This document shows positions 25,096 to 36,913 of a stretch of 64,000 bases of DNA, piece by piece; within the stretch, counting starts at the first letter, position 1; each line of letters opens with the position of its first letter. The stretch is from Cercis canadensis. Lineage: Eukaryota > Streptophyta > Magnoliopsida > Fabales > Fabaceae. The notes under the pieces were generated by a model. The model was not told where the DNA came from. It saw nothing but the letters and a program-made list of their open reading frames with translations, and ran no database searches. Location of the stretch: positions 963,272-1,027,271 of the forward strand of contig QAOA01003946.1 of assembly GCA_003255065.1 (NCBI GenBank), in the 5' to 3' direction. Made by a program: the position numbers and the translations under genes.

Positions 25096-28000
25096 TTAGG
25101 GCCAGATATCAGTCACACAGCTCACAGTATCACTTAAGACTCCAGTGTTGAAATTGTTGTTACTAATATCTAAGTTTCCAATTCCAAGAGCCGAGTTGTG
25201 TGCACCAACATTCATACCAGCATATGAACCATCGTTTCCATGGACAGTGACTGTTGGGGAGACATGCGCCATGCGACGCAGACTAGTAGTGTTAAGTTGC
25301 GGTGGTGTGCTTAAGTTACTCTGATAAAGCTGTTGATTTAAGTTGCTTAAGGAGCCCCGGGCGACCATATCTTCAGCTAACTTCACCTAAAAAGGACAGA
25401 GAAATTTCTTTAGTCATTAATCTTTGCATGCTCTTGTTGAACATATAACGTGCATATCCATTTGGCCCTTTCTCTTTCAGAGTCTCTTTATTGTTGTTTC
25501 TTCTTAATCGGGAAGATGTGAACATGAGCATGTTTATAAGATTAGCTTGAACTTCTTTGCTTATCTTAATTTTTTAAGAACACAACTTAGTAGAAATTCT
25601 GCTCTAAAAAGAGTTTCCATCTACCTTGAAACTAAGGTTCCTTCTTTCGGTTCTATATGATTATAAATTTAACCATCTCCAACACTTCCATAATATATTA
25701 GAATAATGTTAATAAATTAAAGAAGCTATACCTTAGCTCTCAGAGCTTCAACATCTGATTTTAGCACTCGATTATTTGTATCAGCGTCACGAAATTGTTG
25801 GCTGGCATCTGTGAGCTGCTTGTACAGGGTTGCATTTTCCACTCTCAGTTGTTCAACCTGTGAAAGCAAGATTCATATTTTCATATTCCTCAATAGCCTG
25901 TGGAAGAACTACGCTAGCTTTGGCTTCTCTCAACAAAGACTTAATTATGAAACACCTTATACTCTCAAAAGATTAATTAGTTACCTGCAACTCAAGGTCA
26001 GCCAAATGCGCTTGTTTTCTTCTTCTTGATCTCCTCGCAGACTCCCGATTAGAAACCTTCCTGAAACCATGATAAATAACCATGTAAATACAGAGACACT
26101 GAATAAATACCATCTTGCTACTACAAATGCTTTAATTTTAATTTACCTTCTAAGGCGCTTCATATCAGTAGGATTTGTGCTCTGTTCACAAGGACCAGCT
26201 TCATCATCCTCATCAGACTGTGAGGAACCACTTGAAGTTCCTTTTGCTTGATTGTCTCTGCCGATTGGTTGATTTGCGGACACTGGGCTCCCAACTGGCC
26301 AGTTTGCAATTCATCCAAAATGTTAAACTACATAAACTAAATGAGTTTTTATGATCAGCTACTTCTGGCTTGCCCTGCATATATATGGAGGTAATAATAT
26401 AGCCAACATGCAGGGCACATATCATAACACATGTAAAAAATCATTCAAGAAAAGAAATCACTACCATGCATGTTGCCCAGAGCATTACCAGTACCACAAA
26501 TCGATGACTGAGAATCAATAGTAGCAGACACGCCAGAATGCTTCGGAGTCACGTTTTGGGGCCAGAGAATGGAATTGGTATCTGTGTTTCCGCCACAAGT
26601 TGAAAACCCAGTCACTGCATCCTGCAATTATCAACGGCTACATATATGAGCTGGAAATTTGTTCGATCTAATTTAGTTATATATGCCCAATTAAGTGCTT
26701 CTCAAAGACTTTAATTGATACCTATGGAAACCGAAAAGTAGGGGCTGGGCTACATCATCCACTTTTTCGTTTCCCAGTATTGTCACTATTCTTGTTCTAA
26801 CAAGATAGTGACTAAATGTAAGCCCCAAGGTACAAAGGCATGATGGGATAGGCTATATAGGAAAGGAAGCAGAGGTCCACTTAGCTAGATTGTGGGCAAC
26901 CAATAATGTTATCTTGTCCATCGACTTTATATACTTCAACACAAGGGGATACATAGCATATTAAAATCCAACCAATTGGTAAATTCTTATTACAAAGTCT
27001 ACAAAGAAATAGCTGAAATGTGTGAGATGAATGACTATATTATACTCAAAATCTCAATAATGAAGTAGCTCGAACTTAACTATTGGATTGTTGGTCGTAT
27101 GCAAATTCATCTCTTAACAAGCTTTTCGCCATAGTGATTTTGTGGGAATGATTATTGTAGTTATCACGATATTTACTTAAGACAAGAGACGATAAATATT
27201 AAATTAGTAAAGGACCTGTTTGATAGATACTTGATAAATTTCACTTACTTTATTTTTTTTTAAAAAAAATTGAAAACAACCAAGTATATTATTTTATTAT
27301 TAAGAGGTAAAAACAAAAATAATTTTATGATATTTTTATTATACTCTGTTGATGGTAAATTTATTTTTAAAAACAGCAAAACGTTAAGAGCGAATGATAT
27401 GGTCTAATGCTGCCAGTTGACTTTGTCCGTTTCCAATACGGTGGTTTAGTTACTGTTTTATCTCACAAATCAATAATCATTATGGTATTGACGGCAATAA
27501 AGTTACTAAATTAGCCCCAACCACGGCCGCAGATGACACAATTGCCCTTCACTAAATCATTTATCCCTAGCCAACTAGACAGGACAAAAAGCCCAAGGTC
27601 CTAAAGTTCTCCGTTCCCACTAGTTCTTAACACAACGAAGTCATGAACAAGTCCACGTCAGCACGTCATGAACAACTTGACAAAAAGTACAAATAACGCC
27701 TGCTAACGTGGCCCTCATATTCCTCTCTTTCACCAGTCTCCACCAATCACCCTTATTCCCTCCCCTTCATTGTCCTTTTTGGACTAATCAAATTCCTGCT
27801 ACTTTCCTCCACCCAGAAGACACCATCTCCATATTTATTTATTTAAAGCAAAATTGCACACGAACTATCATTACTAATTACTAATTAAAAAAAAAAAAGG
27901 TCCTATCGTAAAGCAGGTTGGACAGACCTACCTAGCTTCTTTTTAAAAAGAAAAAAAATTGAAAATATGATCAGTTGCAGTCCATTAGTATTCCCGTATT

Positions 28001-28814
28001 TTATAAAAAATAAAATAAAATAAAAATCATTAATCATGGTTTTATTTTATTTTTCTTTTTGCCATATTGTTTCCGTTAAGGAGGCGTTTGGCCCTCGTAG
28101 TAGTCCCACTTCAGTACGGCAAAGAAGAAAGAGTAGGACANAAGCAAAATTGCACACGAACTATCATTACTAATTACTAATTAAAAAAAAAAAAAAGGTC
28201 CTATCGTAAGCAGGTTGGACAGACCTACCTAGCTTCTTTTTAAAAAGAAAAAAAATTGAAAATAAGATCAGTTGCAGTCCATTAGTATTCCCGTATTTTA
28301 TAAAAAATAAAATAAAATAAAAATCATTAATCAAGGTTTTATTTTATTTTTCTTTTTGCCATATTGTTTCCGTTAAGGAGGCGTTTGGCCCTCGTAGTAG
28401 TCCCACTTCAGTACGGCAAAGAAGAAAGAGTAGGACAACGGGGCTTGGCACGTCATCGAGAAGTTGGATGACGTGGCAAAAGAAGCCTCCGGCGTACTTT
28501 CTGTTACAGTGAGAGAGAGCACTAACCGGATTTCTTCTGAAAGCAGCGTTAAGGTCATCGCCGCTGAAAAATGCATCCATTTCAGCGAAGGCTTCGTCTC
28601 TCTGGCACCGGAACTCGCACGGTTTCAAGTCCTCGTCGTTGGCTGATCCACTGGTTATTCCAGCACCGATCACCGTCTTCTTCAGGAACTCCTCGAGATC
28701 CAACTCCGATGTGATCCGTTTGAAGTCGCCTCCGCCGGCGGGGAAAATCGACGAAACGGCCAGAGATTGAGTGGCAGGGCATGCCGCCAGGAGGCCGGCG
28801 TGTTTCGGCTCCAT
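25096..28814 (-). CDS. BZIP9: C-group bZIP transcription factor (bZIP9/BZO2H2-like), 6 exons
   Basis: Exons on the minus strand: 28814-28527, 26621-26495, 26294-26147, 26060-25985, 25857-25732, 25386-25096; about 351 residues. Residues 1-96 hold an acidic N-terminal region with [11 protein letters not shown], like the C-group SELALQEYL box. Exon 2 carries [12 protein letters not shown], a C-group hallmark. The basic region [16 protein letters not shown] spans exons 3-4. A long leucine zipper follows through exon 5 into exon 6. The protein ends ...CVTDIWP. It should bind ACGT-core DNA as a dimer in the nucleus, often with S1-group bZIPs. Exon 2 has three in-frame donor options (after 26495, 26489 or about 26466), so length may vary by up to about ten residues. 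The neighbour is the ABC1-lactamase gene, as with Arabidopsis At5g24800/At5g24810, which supports orthology to bZIP9. Intron 1 contains a false duplication. Confidence 0.92.
27846..28437. repeat. About 295-bp tandem duplicate around N at 28141 (assembly artefact, bZIP intron 1)
   Basis: 27846-28140 recurs at 28142-28437 with about four differences (poly-A length, one A indel, two substitutions). The copies abut a single N, and only the right copy continues into unique sequence. This looks like two haplotype-differing contig ends left unmerged. True intron 1 is probably about 0.3 kb shorter than shown. Confidence 0.9.
28447..28477. promoter_or_regulatory. Inverted pair of ACGT-core elements in bZIP intron 1
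   Basis: GGCACGTCATC (28447-28457) and GATGACGTGGC (28467-28477) form an inverted repeat with 10 of 11 bases complementary and a 9-bp spacer. Both are G/C-box hybrids of the kind bound by C- and S-group bZIP dimers. They lie about 50 bp inside the first intron. Autoregulation is an inference. Confidence 0.55.
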
Positions 28815-29558
28815 ATCGCTGGAGAGAAAACAGTAAGAGAGTGGAAGAAAGAGAAGGAGGGAAAAGGGAATGAGGGAAGCAAGTGAATTGGTATAAATAG
28901 AAAAGAAAAGGGAAAGCAAAAAGTACGTGAGTTGAAAAAAATTATTTAATTATGGTTGAAAAATAAGCGAAAAAATGGAATTGGACGGCACATGAAGTTA
29001 AATCTTACCAGAAAGTTTTGTGACCAGGTGAAATCACGAGAATGACCTTTCTTGTCCCGTGTAATTGCGTGTTGGACCGTGATGCAGCGGTAGTAATATT
29101 CATGTCTAGCAGTGTCTAGTAAAAGTAGTGGTGATTTTGCGAATCTCAGCATTTTGTATCCGAATCTGGGAAGGTTCATTAAATGGGCACGTGGCAAAGT
29201 GAAATTCGGTCCCAAGTGGGGGCTGGATTAAAAATAGAAATAGGATTGAAGAGGAGTTAACACAAAAAAGGAAATGGGAGTTATCCATCCATCCATCCAA
29301 ATGCATAAGCATAATGGAGGATTGATTCGATGACAATGAATAATGGCATAGTCTGTTGATTCAGTTAATCATCACCAAATATTAATAAAGTCATCATTGT
29401 AGTGGCCACTAAGATTGTGAGCTAGTGGTTAGGGGAATTTCTCTTCCAAATTCCAAAGGACAATATCCATTCCAACTTGTTTCTATTCTCATCCAAACAA
29501 GGAAAATACAAATTTTATGTTGTCCCTCCTATGTTAGAAAAAGTGGGAGATAAGATAA
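28815..29558 (-). promoter_or_regulatory. Promoter and leader region of the bZIP gene
   Basis: A CT-rich leader (minus strand) precedes the ATG. A G-box CACGTG lies at 29188-29193, about 375 bp upstream of the ATG. A short ATCC repeat occurs near 29283. No coding region is supported. Confidence 0.5.
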
Positions 29559-29567
29559 TACATTTAA

Positions 29568-30117
29568 GGCTTAATTGCAATTTTGGTCCCCCTATTTTAA
29601 CCACTTGAATGTTTTAGTCTCCTTCTTTAAAAATGAACTATTGAGTCCCTCTATATTCATAAAATATACAAGTTTAGTCCATTTATCTTTAAGTCAAAAT
29701 TTTTAGGTTTATTTCAAGGTGTAAAGTTTTCTTATTTATAATTTCACCATTCAGATTGAAGAGCTACGTCTTGTGAATCTCCCAATTAAATTTCAACTCG
29801 ATCTAACGGTGAAAAAGTCTAAATTTTGCGGTTAGATGAAAAATTATGATTTTGGTATTTTGGGCTAAGTCCCACCGTTAGATCGAGCTAAAATTTAGTG
29901 AGGAGATTCATAAGATATAGCCCTTCAATCTGAACGGTGGGATTATGAATCAAAGAATTTTACACCTTGAAATAAACTTAGAAATTTTGACTTAAAGATA
30001 AATAAACTAAAATTGTATATTTTATGAATATAGAGGGACTCAATAGTTCATTTTTAAAGAAGGGGGACCAAAACGTTCAAGTGGTTAAAATAGGGGGACC
30101 AAACTTGCAATTAAGCC
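29568..30117. mobile_element. 550-bp foldback MULE-type MITE
   Basis: The element begins GGCTTAATTGCAA and ends with its inverse. The two arms, about 260 bp each, are inverted copies with about 85-90% match by eye, so nearly the whole element can fold on itself. It is flanked by an exact 9-bp direct repeat tacatttaa (29559-29567 and 30118-30126), the target duplication length typical of Mutator-like elements. No coding capacity. It sits upstream of the bZIP gene promoter. Confidence 0.9.
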
Positions 30118-30126
30118 TACATTTAA

Positions 30127-32703
30127 CATAACATAACCAATGTATGTTCAATACTACCTAATACCCTATATTAATTTAAATATTGTTAACTGATCTTAAA
30201 TAATATTGTAATTACAAATTTATTCTTTCATTAGATTTTAAAATAAACTTCCATAACACATTTTCTAATTATAAATATTAAAGTATTTGCTGCTAAAAAT
30301 TCAATACCCCTTATATATTTCTATTTTTATTCTTTAGCATTTTGTAGTATTTTATGACAAAATTATCTTAATTTAAAATATTATTATAAGCAACTAGAGT
30401 GGTGAGTTATCCTTCTTAATATATCTCATCTTAGCATAAAATCAAAAAGTATACAGATAAGAAAAAGGAGGAAAAAGTATATACAAGTTTTTGTGTCTTG
30501 TTTTCTTCTATAGACATATGGCATATAAAGTAATTAAACAATAATGAAGCCTTTGGTGGAAGATCATGAGAGACTCATATTTACCCCAATTGGCAATTAC
30601 AACCTCAATCATGAGAAGTTCACCTTCTTGGCTTCAAGTAAAAGAGGGGGTGATATGTTACACCTCTTAGATATGAAATAAGTTATATCTTTACTTTTTT
30701 TTTAATATAATTTTAGTTTAATATAGTTGACATAATCTAAATTGTACTAAATTAATATTTAAGTTATATTAAAAAAAATTAAATAAGTTTAATAAAATTT
30801 AAATTATATAAATTATACCAAACTACTATAATATATAATTAAAATTATATAAAAAATTATGATGTAACTTATGTCACATTTAAAGGTATAGTATAGCCCC
30901 CCATAAAAGAAGTGTGAGGTAAGATAGAATGGATAAAAAATTGAGAAAGGCTTGTTCCACTAAACTATAGCAGCCACCCAAAGAGAAGAGGTCCAAATTC
31001 GAAACCCAACAAAATCATGCAGCAAACTTTACTTTTAGAAAAGCATAAAAGGCATTTCTGCCTTGATGTGGCTTATGCAGCAATAAAATGAAAGCATGAA
31101 AGGCAAGGAGAGGGAATACAAATGCAAAGGCGTCAAGGGGCAAGTGGTGTTTGAGCAATTAAAAGTGGGTTTCTTAAGGTGGAAGTTCTGGCTAAAGTAT
31201 TGGAGTTTTTTTTTTTTTTTTTTTNACTAAACTATAGCAGCCACCCAAACAGAAGAGGTCCAAATTCGAAACCCAACAAAATCATGCAGCAAACTTTACT
31301 TTTAGAAAAGCATAAAAGGCATTTCTGCCTTGACGTGGCTTATGCAGCAATAAAATGAAAGCATGAAAGGCAAGGAGAGGGAATACAAATGCAAAGGCGT
31401 CAAGGGGCAAGTGGTGTTTGAGCAATTAAAAGTGGGTTTCTTAAGGTGGAAGTTCTGGCTAAAGTAATGGAGTTTTTTTTTTTTTTTTTTTGTNTTTTTT
31501 TTTTTTTTTGGTATAAAAAGTAATGGAGTTTGATTGGGACAAGCACCGACCCAAAACAAAAAAGTTGGGTAATACATGCTTTATGGGTCATGTTAAAAAA
31601 GCAGGTTAACCCTCACTTTCTCTCATAGTTTAAAAGTGGTAATTAGCTAGCTTTATTTGTTTATACTAGCTTTACTTTTCCTAACATCATGCAATACCTA
31701 ACTTTCCAAGTTACATCACCCAGTGAACTTCCACGTTAAAACCACCATGAATTATTTATTGTACTCTGTGTATGCTTATAATCTAGTGGGGACAAACACG
31801 TGCTGATGAAAGATTTGTACAAATTGCATTTTCCGTTTTGTTAATTTTTTGTTTACATCATTTACATAACATTAATTTATCACCAATGCCTTTCTAGTTT
31901 ACCTGCACTTTACATAGAAAATTCAAGAATCAAGAGTAAAGACTTCTCATAAGGTTTCTTAGCAAGAATCGCATGCTTTTGAAATTCATTTTTTGACTAT
32001 CAACTTTCTACCATTACGTCCTTGATGTTAAGTTAAATCATGATTAATATCATAAAGCTAAAGTGCGACCATAAATTGCGAGAGTAAGAGGGAGAGAGAT
32101 AGAAAGCGAGGCAGGGGTGTTTGGGGACTATAATTAATTAGTTCCTTGTCCAGTCCAGCTTTGAGTTGGTACATACTACTCAGTTCACTTTCTTCCCGAT
32201 TAAGTATCCTTTAGTTCAGCCAGCTAAAAAGAAAAGTAACCTTTATATTCCTTTTGGGCTTCGTTTGGAATAAGCAAGTAAATTCAGAATTCTCTTCTGT
32301 CAGCTCAATCTGGGAGTAACAAAATGGGATTTGAATCATTCTTTCCGTTACTTTTCATCATCTAACCTGTTAGGCCGCGTTAGGAATGAAGGAGCAGATT
32401 GAAGTTCAGGATAACTAAAAGAATTGAAGTGTACATAAAAATTATTTGACAGAAAGCGAGAGAGATTCTGATAACAAGTTACCAGACACAAGTTATGAAG
32501 TGCATGGATACAAGTTACCACCAAGGGTCCAAGACCCTTTCAAATACCATTCAATTCAAGGTCAACTTAAGAGGTTTAGGCATAAATGATCACCAGAATC
32601 CACAATCTTGAGTATCATCAATTTAAAATAATAAAACAGAAACAATATGCAGCTGATCATCAAGAAAAACAGCAAAGTATTGTGACAACGGGAGTAACCT
32701 AAT
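30127..32703. other. Intergenic region with AT-rich possible MITE and assembly duplicates
   Basis: Between the foldback element and RPN6. A very AT-rich block at about 30640-30895 has weakly inverted ends. Duplicates around Ns at 31225 and 31494 are listed separately. The 3' UTR of RPN6 lies just left of 32704. No gene is recognised. Confidence 0.45.
30959..31530. repeat. Tandem duplicates around Ns at 31225 and 31494 (assembly artefact)
   Basis: The block at 30959-31224 (starting actaaactatagcagccacc) recurs after the N at 31226 to about 31480 with about three substitutions. The end of the block (aaagtaatggag plus T-run) appears a third time after the second N at 31494. The T-runs at each copy end are probably sequencing stutter. 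Unmerged contig ends are the best explanation. Confidence 0.85.
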
Positions 32704-33972
32704 TCATGCCATTATCTTGGCTGACCTAACGTAAAGACTGTCGACGACCTTGCCAATATTGGAAATGGTCTCTAAAGTTGCAGGGTAGATTGCGTCAGTC
32801 TTAGGATCGTCAAATATGACGAGGCATCCAGCACCTTGATCCAATGTCCCAGCAAACTTCTTGTCCAAAATCATCTGAGACAGCTTCCGCTCCACATGAT
32901 CAATGGGAAGTTCAATTAACTCAGCAATATGTGCAATCTCAACCCTTGAGAATGGCTCAATCAATCTGCAAAGATTCTGCTCCAGGAGGGTATCATATAG
33001 GGACGAGAGATGCCTGTGTACAATTGGGTCTTCCTCCAACTGTGCTTTGTAGTCCCGCAATGCAGTCTCAAATAACTTGAGAGATCGCTTAGAATGAGCA
33101 TCTGCAACAGCTTTCATGGCATCCAAATCAGGCCCAACATATTGCAGGCCAGCTTTAGAAGAAATTATCCCAGCCACATCATCAGCTTGACTAACCATGA
33201 TCTTACACAACAACATATACTTTAGGCTAAAAACAGCCTTGGGGTCTTCAAGAGCATTGAAAGACTCAAATGCTTCAAAAAAATAACTATATGCAGTTTT
33301 ATAATCCTTTTCCTCTGCGTGAAGAATCCCACTCTGCAGATCTATGGCACCTTGTTGAGCTGGGGGCACATAAATAGCATTTGCAGCTGTTCTTGCAGCT
33401 GTGAGGGCAGCTTTTGCCTTTGGAAGGTTTCTTAAGGAGAAGTGTAGCTTACTTTCAAGCAAGTCTATGTCTACAAGAAGAAGCTTATCATCTAACCTTC
33501 TAACCTCTTTGACTAACCCTGTAAGGAGAGTCAAAGCTTCCGAATACTCCTTACTTTCCATCAGAAGTGCTGCAAGCTTTGCCTCAACTCGCTGCCTCAG
33601 AAAGGTACGCTTTTCAGCACGAGTCCATTGCACCATTTCTTTGCAGAGAGTAATTTGTAGATCAGACGTCCCAGGTATTTTAGCAACAGAGTCAATTATT
33701 CCCCTCACAATTTTAGCAGTCTTTGCCTTAGGGATCAAAGAAAAGAAGGGCCTCAACTGAGTTAGAAGGCTGCGTAGATCCTCCGCCCTATTCTCCTGCC
33801 TGAGAAGGTCAGAGAGGTTTGTGATGGCTTGCTCTTTTATGCGCAGAGCTTCTGGAGAAGAAGAAGGGTTGTCAAGTACACGATAAAGAATGGAGATGGC
33901 CTCAGATGGATCTTTGGCTTCCAATGCCTGAGCAAGTGACTCTGTTGTTGCAGGAAGATATGATGAAGACAT
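32704..33972 (-). CDS. RPN6: 26S proteasome regulatory subunit RPN6 (PSMD11), single coding exon
   Basis: An uninterrupted frame of 422 residues, close to the usual length of about 420. The N-terminal two thirds are helical TPR-like repeats (for example YSEALTLLTGLVKEVRRLDD and YKTAYSYFFEAFESF). The C-terminal third is the PCI winged-helix region (LIEPFSRVEIAHIAELIELP, then VERKLSQMILDKKFAGTLDQ), ending RSAKIMA. RPN6 is a lid subunit of the 19S particle that clamps lid, base and 20S core together. A good acceptor (ctttctggcag) before 33993 shows that the 5' UTR is spliced. The probable first exon ends at 38277, giving a leader intron of about 4.3 kb. No truncation or missing core region is visible. 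Coding identity is secure; the leader model is inference. Confidence 0.97.
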   Translation of the reverse strand: MSSSYLPATTESLAQALEAKDPSEAISILYRVLDNPSSSPEALRIKEQAITNLSDLLRQENRAEDLRSLLTQLRPFFSLIPKAKTAKIVRGIIDSVAKIPGTSDLQITLCKEMVQWTRAEKRTFLRQRVEAKLAALLMESKEYSEALTLLTGLVKEVRRLDDKLLLVDIDLLESKLHFSLRNLPKAKAALTAARTAANAIYVPPAQQGAIDLQSGILHAEEKDYKTAYSYFFEAFESFNALEDPKAVFSLKYMLLCKIMVSQADDVAGIISSKAGLQYVGPDLDAMKAVADAHSKRSLKLFETALRDYKAQLEEDPIVHRHLSSLYDTLLEQNLCRLIEPFSRVEIAHIAELIELPIDHVERKLSQMILDKKFAGTLDQGAGCLVIFDDPKTDAIYPATLETISNIGKVVDSLYVRSAKIMA

Positions 33973-34576
33973 GTCTATTGCTTGGACAAACTCCTGCCAG
34001 AAAGAAACTTTTGTCTATGAGGAAAAACATGCAAAACTACAAAAGAATTTCATTACTATCAATTGTCGAGTGGAAAAGTTTATCTCACTGCTTTGGTGCC
34101 TCTTAGAAATAAAAATTAAAAAATAAATAAAAACTGAATGTCTTTGCCTCTTGACATGGTTATATTTGCAAAGATCCTCGTGATGTTAAGGGAAGGAAAA
34201 ATGGTTTTCAGAACCATTGATGGTCTTTAGCGAGAAATGTCTCATTAATGACTAGCACTGCAATGTCCAAGAGCAATATTAAAGGCCCACAATAGGATGG
34301 CCAGTGGAAGCCCTCATTTGTGGATACACTAGCGTCAAGATAAAAGGCATGATCACAAACTATTTACATCTTAAAGAAGGTTTTGCTTAAGGATACTTCC
34401 AATATTACAATGATTTTGCCTACCTAAATACAATAAGAAACATTTATAAACACACAAAATAGCAAAGGAGAAGGAAAAGAGTCAATCCATTCCCAAGGAA
34501 ATATAATCTAACAAAAATCAGCAATATGAAATCCTGTCTCCCTCACTTTAAAACTCATGAACTCGGTTGTTTTGCC

Positions 34577-36913
34577 TAGGGGTGTAATCGGTCCGGTTTT
34601 CACCCCAAACCGGGACCGGACCAGCCACAGAACCTCGGTTCGGTCCGGTTTTTCAAAATTTTGAGACTAAAAACCAAACCGAACTGGTCTGGTTCGGTTC
34701 GGTTGGTTTGGTCGGTTTGGCCAGAAAACCTGCATTTCATCAATTTTTTGAATTTTAACAAGAAAGCAGCCAGAAAACCTGCACATATAAGCAAATCAAC
34801 CAAAAAAAAATACAAATAAATTATCCTAATGCACAGAAAATTAGTAAAAGCTCACAAATAAACCCTGTGCAAACACACATAGTGCAGCCAATAAAATTAC
34901 TCTATCCCATAAAAGATGCACAGGAAAAAATTTCCAATTAATGCTCTGGATTAACACACCATAAGCAGCATAACCCTACAAAGAAAACACACTTCAAAAG
35001 AACTTTACACTCCTTACTTCTACCACAACCTCTGAAATAGATGAACAAGTATTTTAATTATTCTTGTAAGTTTGAAGTAGTGGTATACTGGTATGTAGCA
35101 AGCTACTAGCTAGCATTATTTAAATATGCTAGTAAAAGAAAAATTATACAGACAAATCACCCAATGACCTAGCAAAGATGATTATTCAATCTAAGAAAAA
35201 TAACTCAAACAAACATTCTAAAGGCAAATAAAACAAACAAAAAGTATCAACTCAACAACACAACTTTGAGGGATATCAAACCAGCTACCAAAAATAACAA
35301 CAAAACAGCCTCGCATGCAAGAAATTTTAAAAAAAGTGTAATACAAACTCTGCCCGCAGGATTTAGCACATGAATAGCTTTTTTCTTATAAAAACATGTA
35401 TACATATCCTTTGTCAAATATGTTTCAGTCAACAAATCAGTCAAACATGTATAAAATGGGATACTGTTATGGAATTTTATTCAACCCCAGGTCAGTCAAC
35501 AAATAATCAAGAGCATGCTCCACAAAGTAAATTTATTTTGAGACATTGCTCAGAAGATCTTAAACTGCAAGATGATATAATTTCTTAAAATTCATTCTAT
35601 TAAAGAATGAGTCTACTAAAGGAGACTGAACTTAAATGAACAAGTATTCAACAGTTACATTCATGCAAACATACACAGGAGATAAGCTGGAGATAAACAG
35701 TTACATCAGGGCATGTCCTATTCTACTTTATATGAAACTATAAGAACACAGGAGATAAACTGGATTAAATGAGTTGCACCCCACATCAGCCCCCAAGTCA
35801 GTAGGATCAATTTAGTTGATGCAACCTAAGCACCTAAACCCAACTAATTTCCATCTTACATGCACTGAATTTGTCCCAATTTAAAATTCAATGCATGAGC
35901 TTCATCCCATTAGCACAAGCTGCACAATGTGCTTTAACAAAACAATTATGGTACACTCATAATGACAAAATAAATATATGTACCCTAATTATTTTCTTCC
36001 GAAACAGATATCAGACAAACTAAGTTCAATAGATCAGGAGTTACCAAAAAATCAGTTCAAATTCTCAAAGAGTCTTTTCCAGAAAGCACGCAAAGGTCAA
36101 ATACTCCGTCTATTACACAGAATTAAAGCGCACAACTAAACAAGCCAGAGATTACCAGAGAGTGAAGAATGTATGCTCTCCACAGGGAAAAAGATAAAGG
36201 TGATGTTCGAGGTGCAAAGACATTGAAAATAGATGGTGCAAACCTAGCACATTATATGGCCCCAAATCTAGTCTAAAGAACAATCAAATTTTCATGGCTG
36301 ATTCCTCTTGGTTTTCGTCAATTAATAGCAGATGAATGATAGACTTGTAACTTCAAATTGATAATAAATTTTAAGAAAAAAAGAGTTACAGAATGGCCAC
36401 AACAGAAAGAGGTCGAGAGACTTGAGACTCGAGAGCAACAAACTAGAAACCACGATGAAGGTCACAGACTTACAGTACCTTATGAAGAAAAACCTTGATA
36501 GCTTGATTCTTGGCGAAAGTCAGAAACCACGATGGCGGCGACGGCGAGGCAGCGACGACGAGGTGAGGCCTTCATGTCCGACGATGGAGGATAGATTCAA
36601 GAATGGGAGGGTCAGAGATCGAGAGAACTCGAGGAGAGAAAGGGGTAGGGGAGGATTTCAATTTCTGATTTGTGTGAAGTGAGTGAAGTGTCGGGGAAGA
36701 TAGGGTTAGGGCAAGGTTCAGAAGGCCCCAATGTACTAAACTACGTCGTTTCCCTTATGCTCGGTTAGGTCCGGTTTATCACCGGTTTTTCTTCATAGAA
36801 ACCGAAAACCGAACTGAATGCTTCGGTTTTTCAAACATTCAAACCAAAAACCGGACCATGTCCCTTGGTTCAGTCGGTTTTACCAGTTTGACTGGCTTCC
36901 GTTTACACCCCTA
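34577..36913. mobile_element. Non-autonomous hAT-type element, about 2.3 kb
   Basis: Ends are TAGGGGTGTAA... and its inverse ...TTACACCCCTA. Flanks are the 8-bp imperfect direct repeats gttttgcc (34569-34576) and gttctgcc (36914-36921), the target length of hAT elements. Both ends are packed with CCGGTT/CGGTTC-like subterminal repeats. The interior shows no transposase. A CG-rich segment at about 36420-36720 could be a promoter or captured fragment. It lies within the presumed RPN6 leader intron. Confidence 0.85.

Noticed and set aside
27846..28437. Genuine tandem repeat in the bZIP intron
   Set aside because: Bounded exactly by an N, like eight other cases, so treated as an assembly artefact.
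28815..28919. N-terminal extension of the bZIP protein
   Set aside because: There is no ATG in the extension; the sequence is a CT-rich leader. The ATG at 28814 is the first good start.
30970..31010. tRNA-like 'gtccaaattcgaaacc' string
   Set aside because: No cloverleaf arms can be formed around it.
36422..36682. 86-residue Arg-rich frame in the hAT element
   Set aside because: Composition-driven frame in a CG-rich block; no recognised domain.
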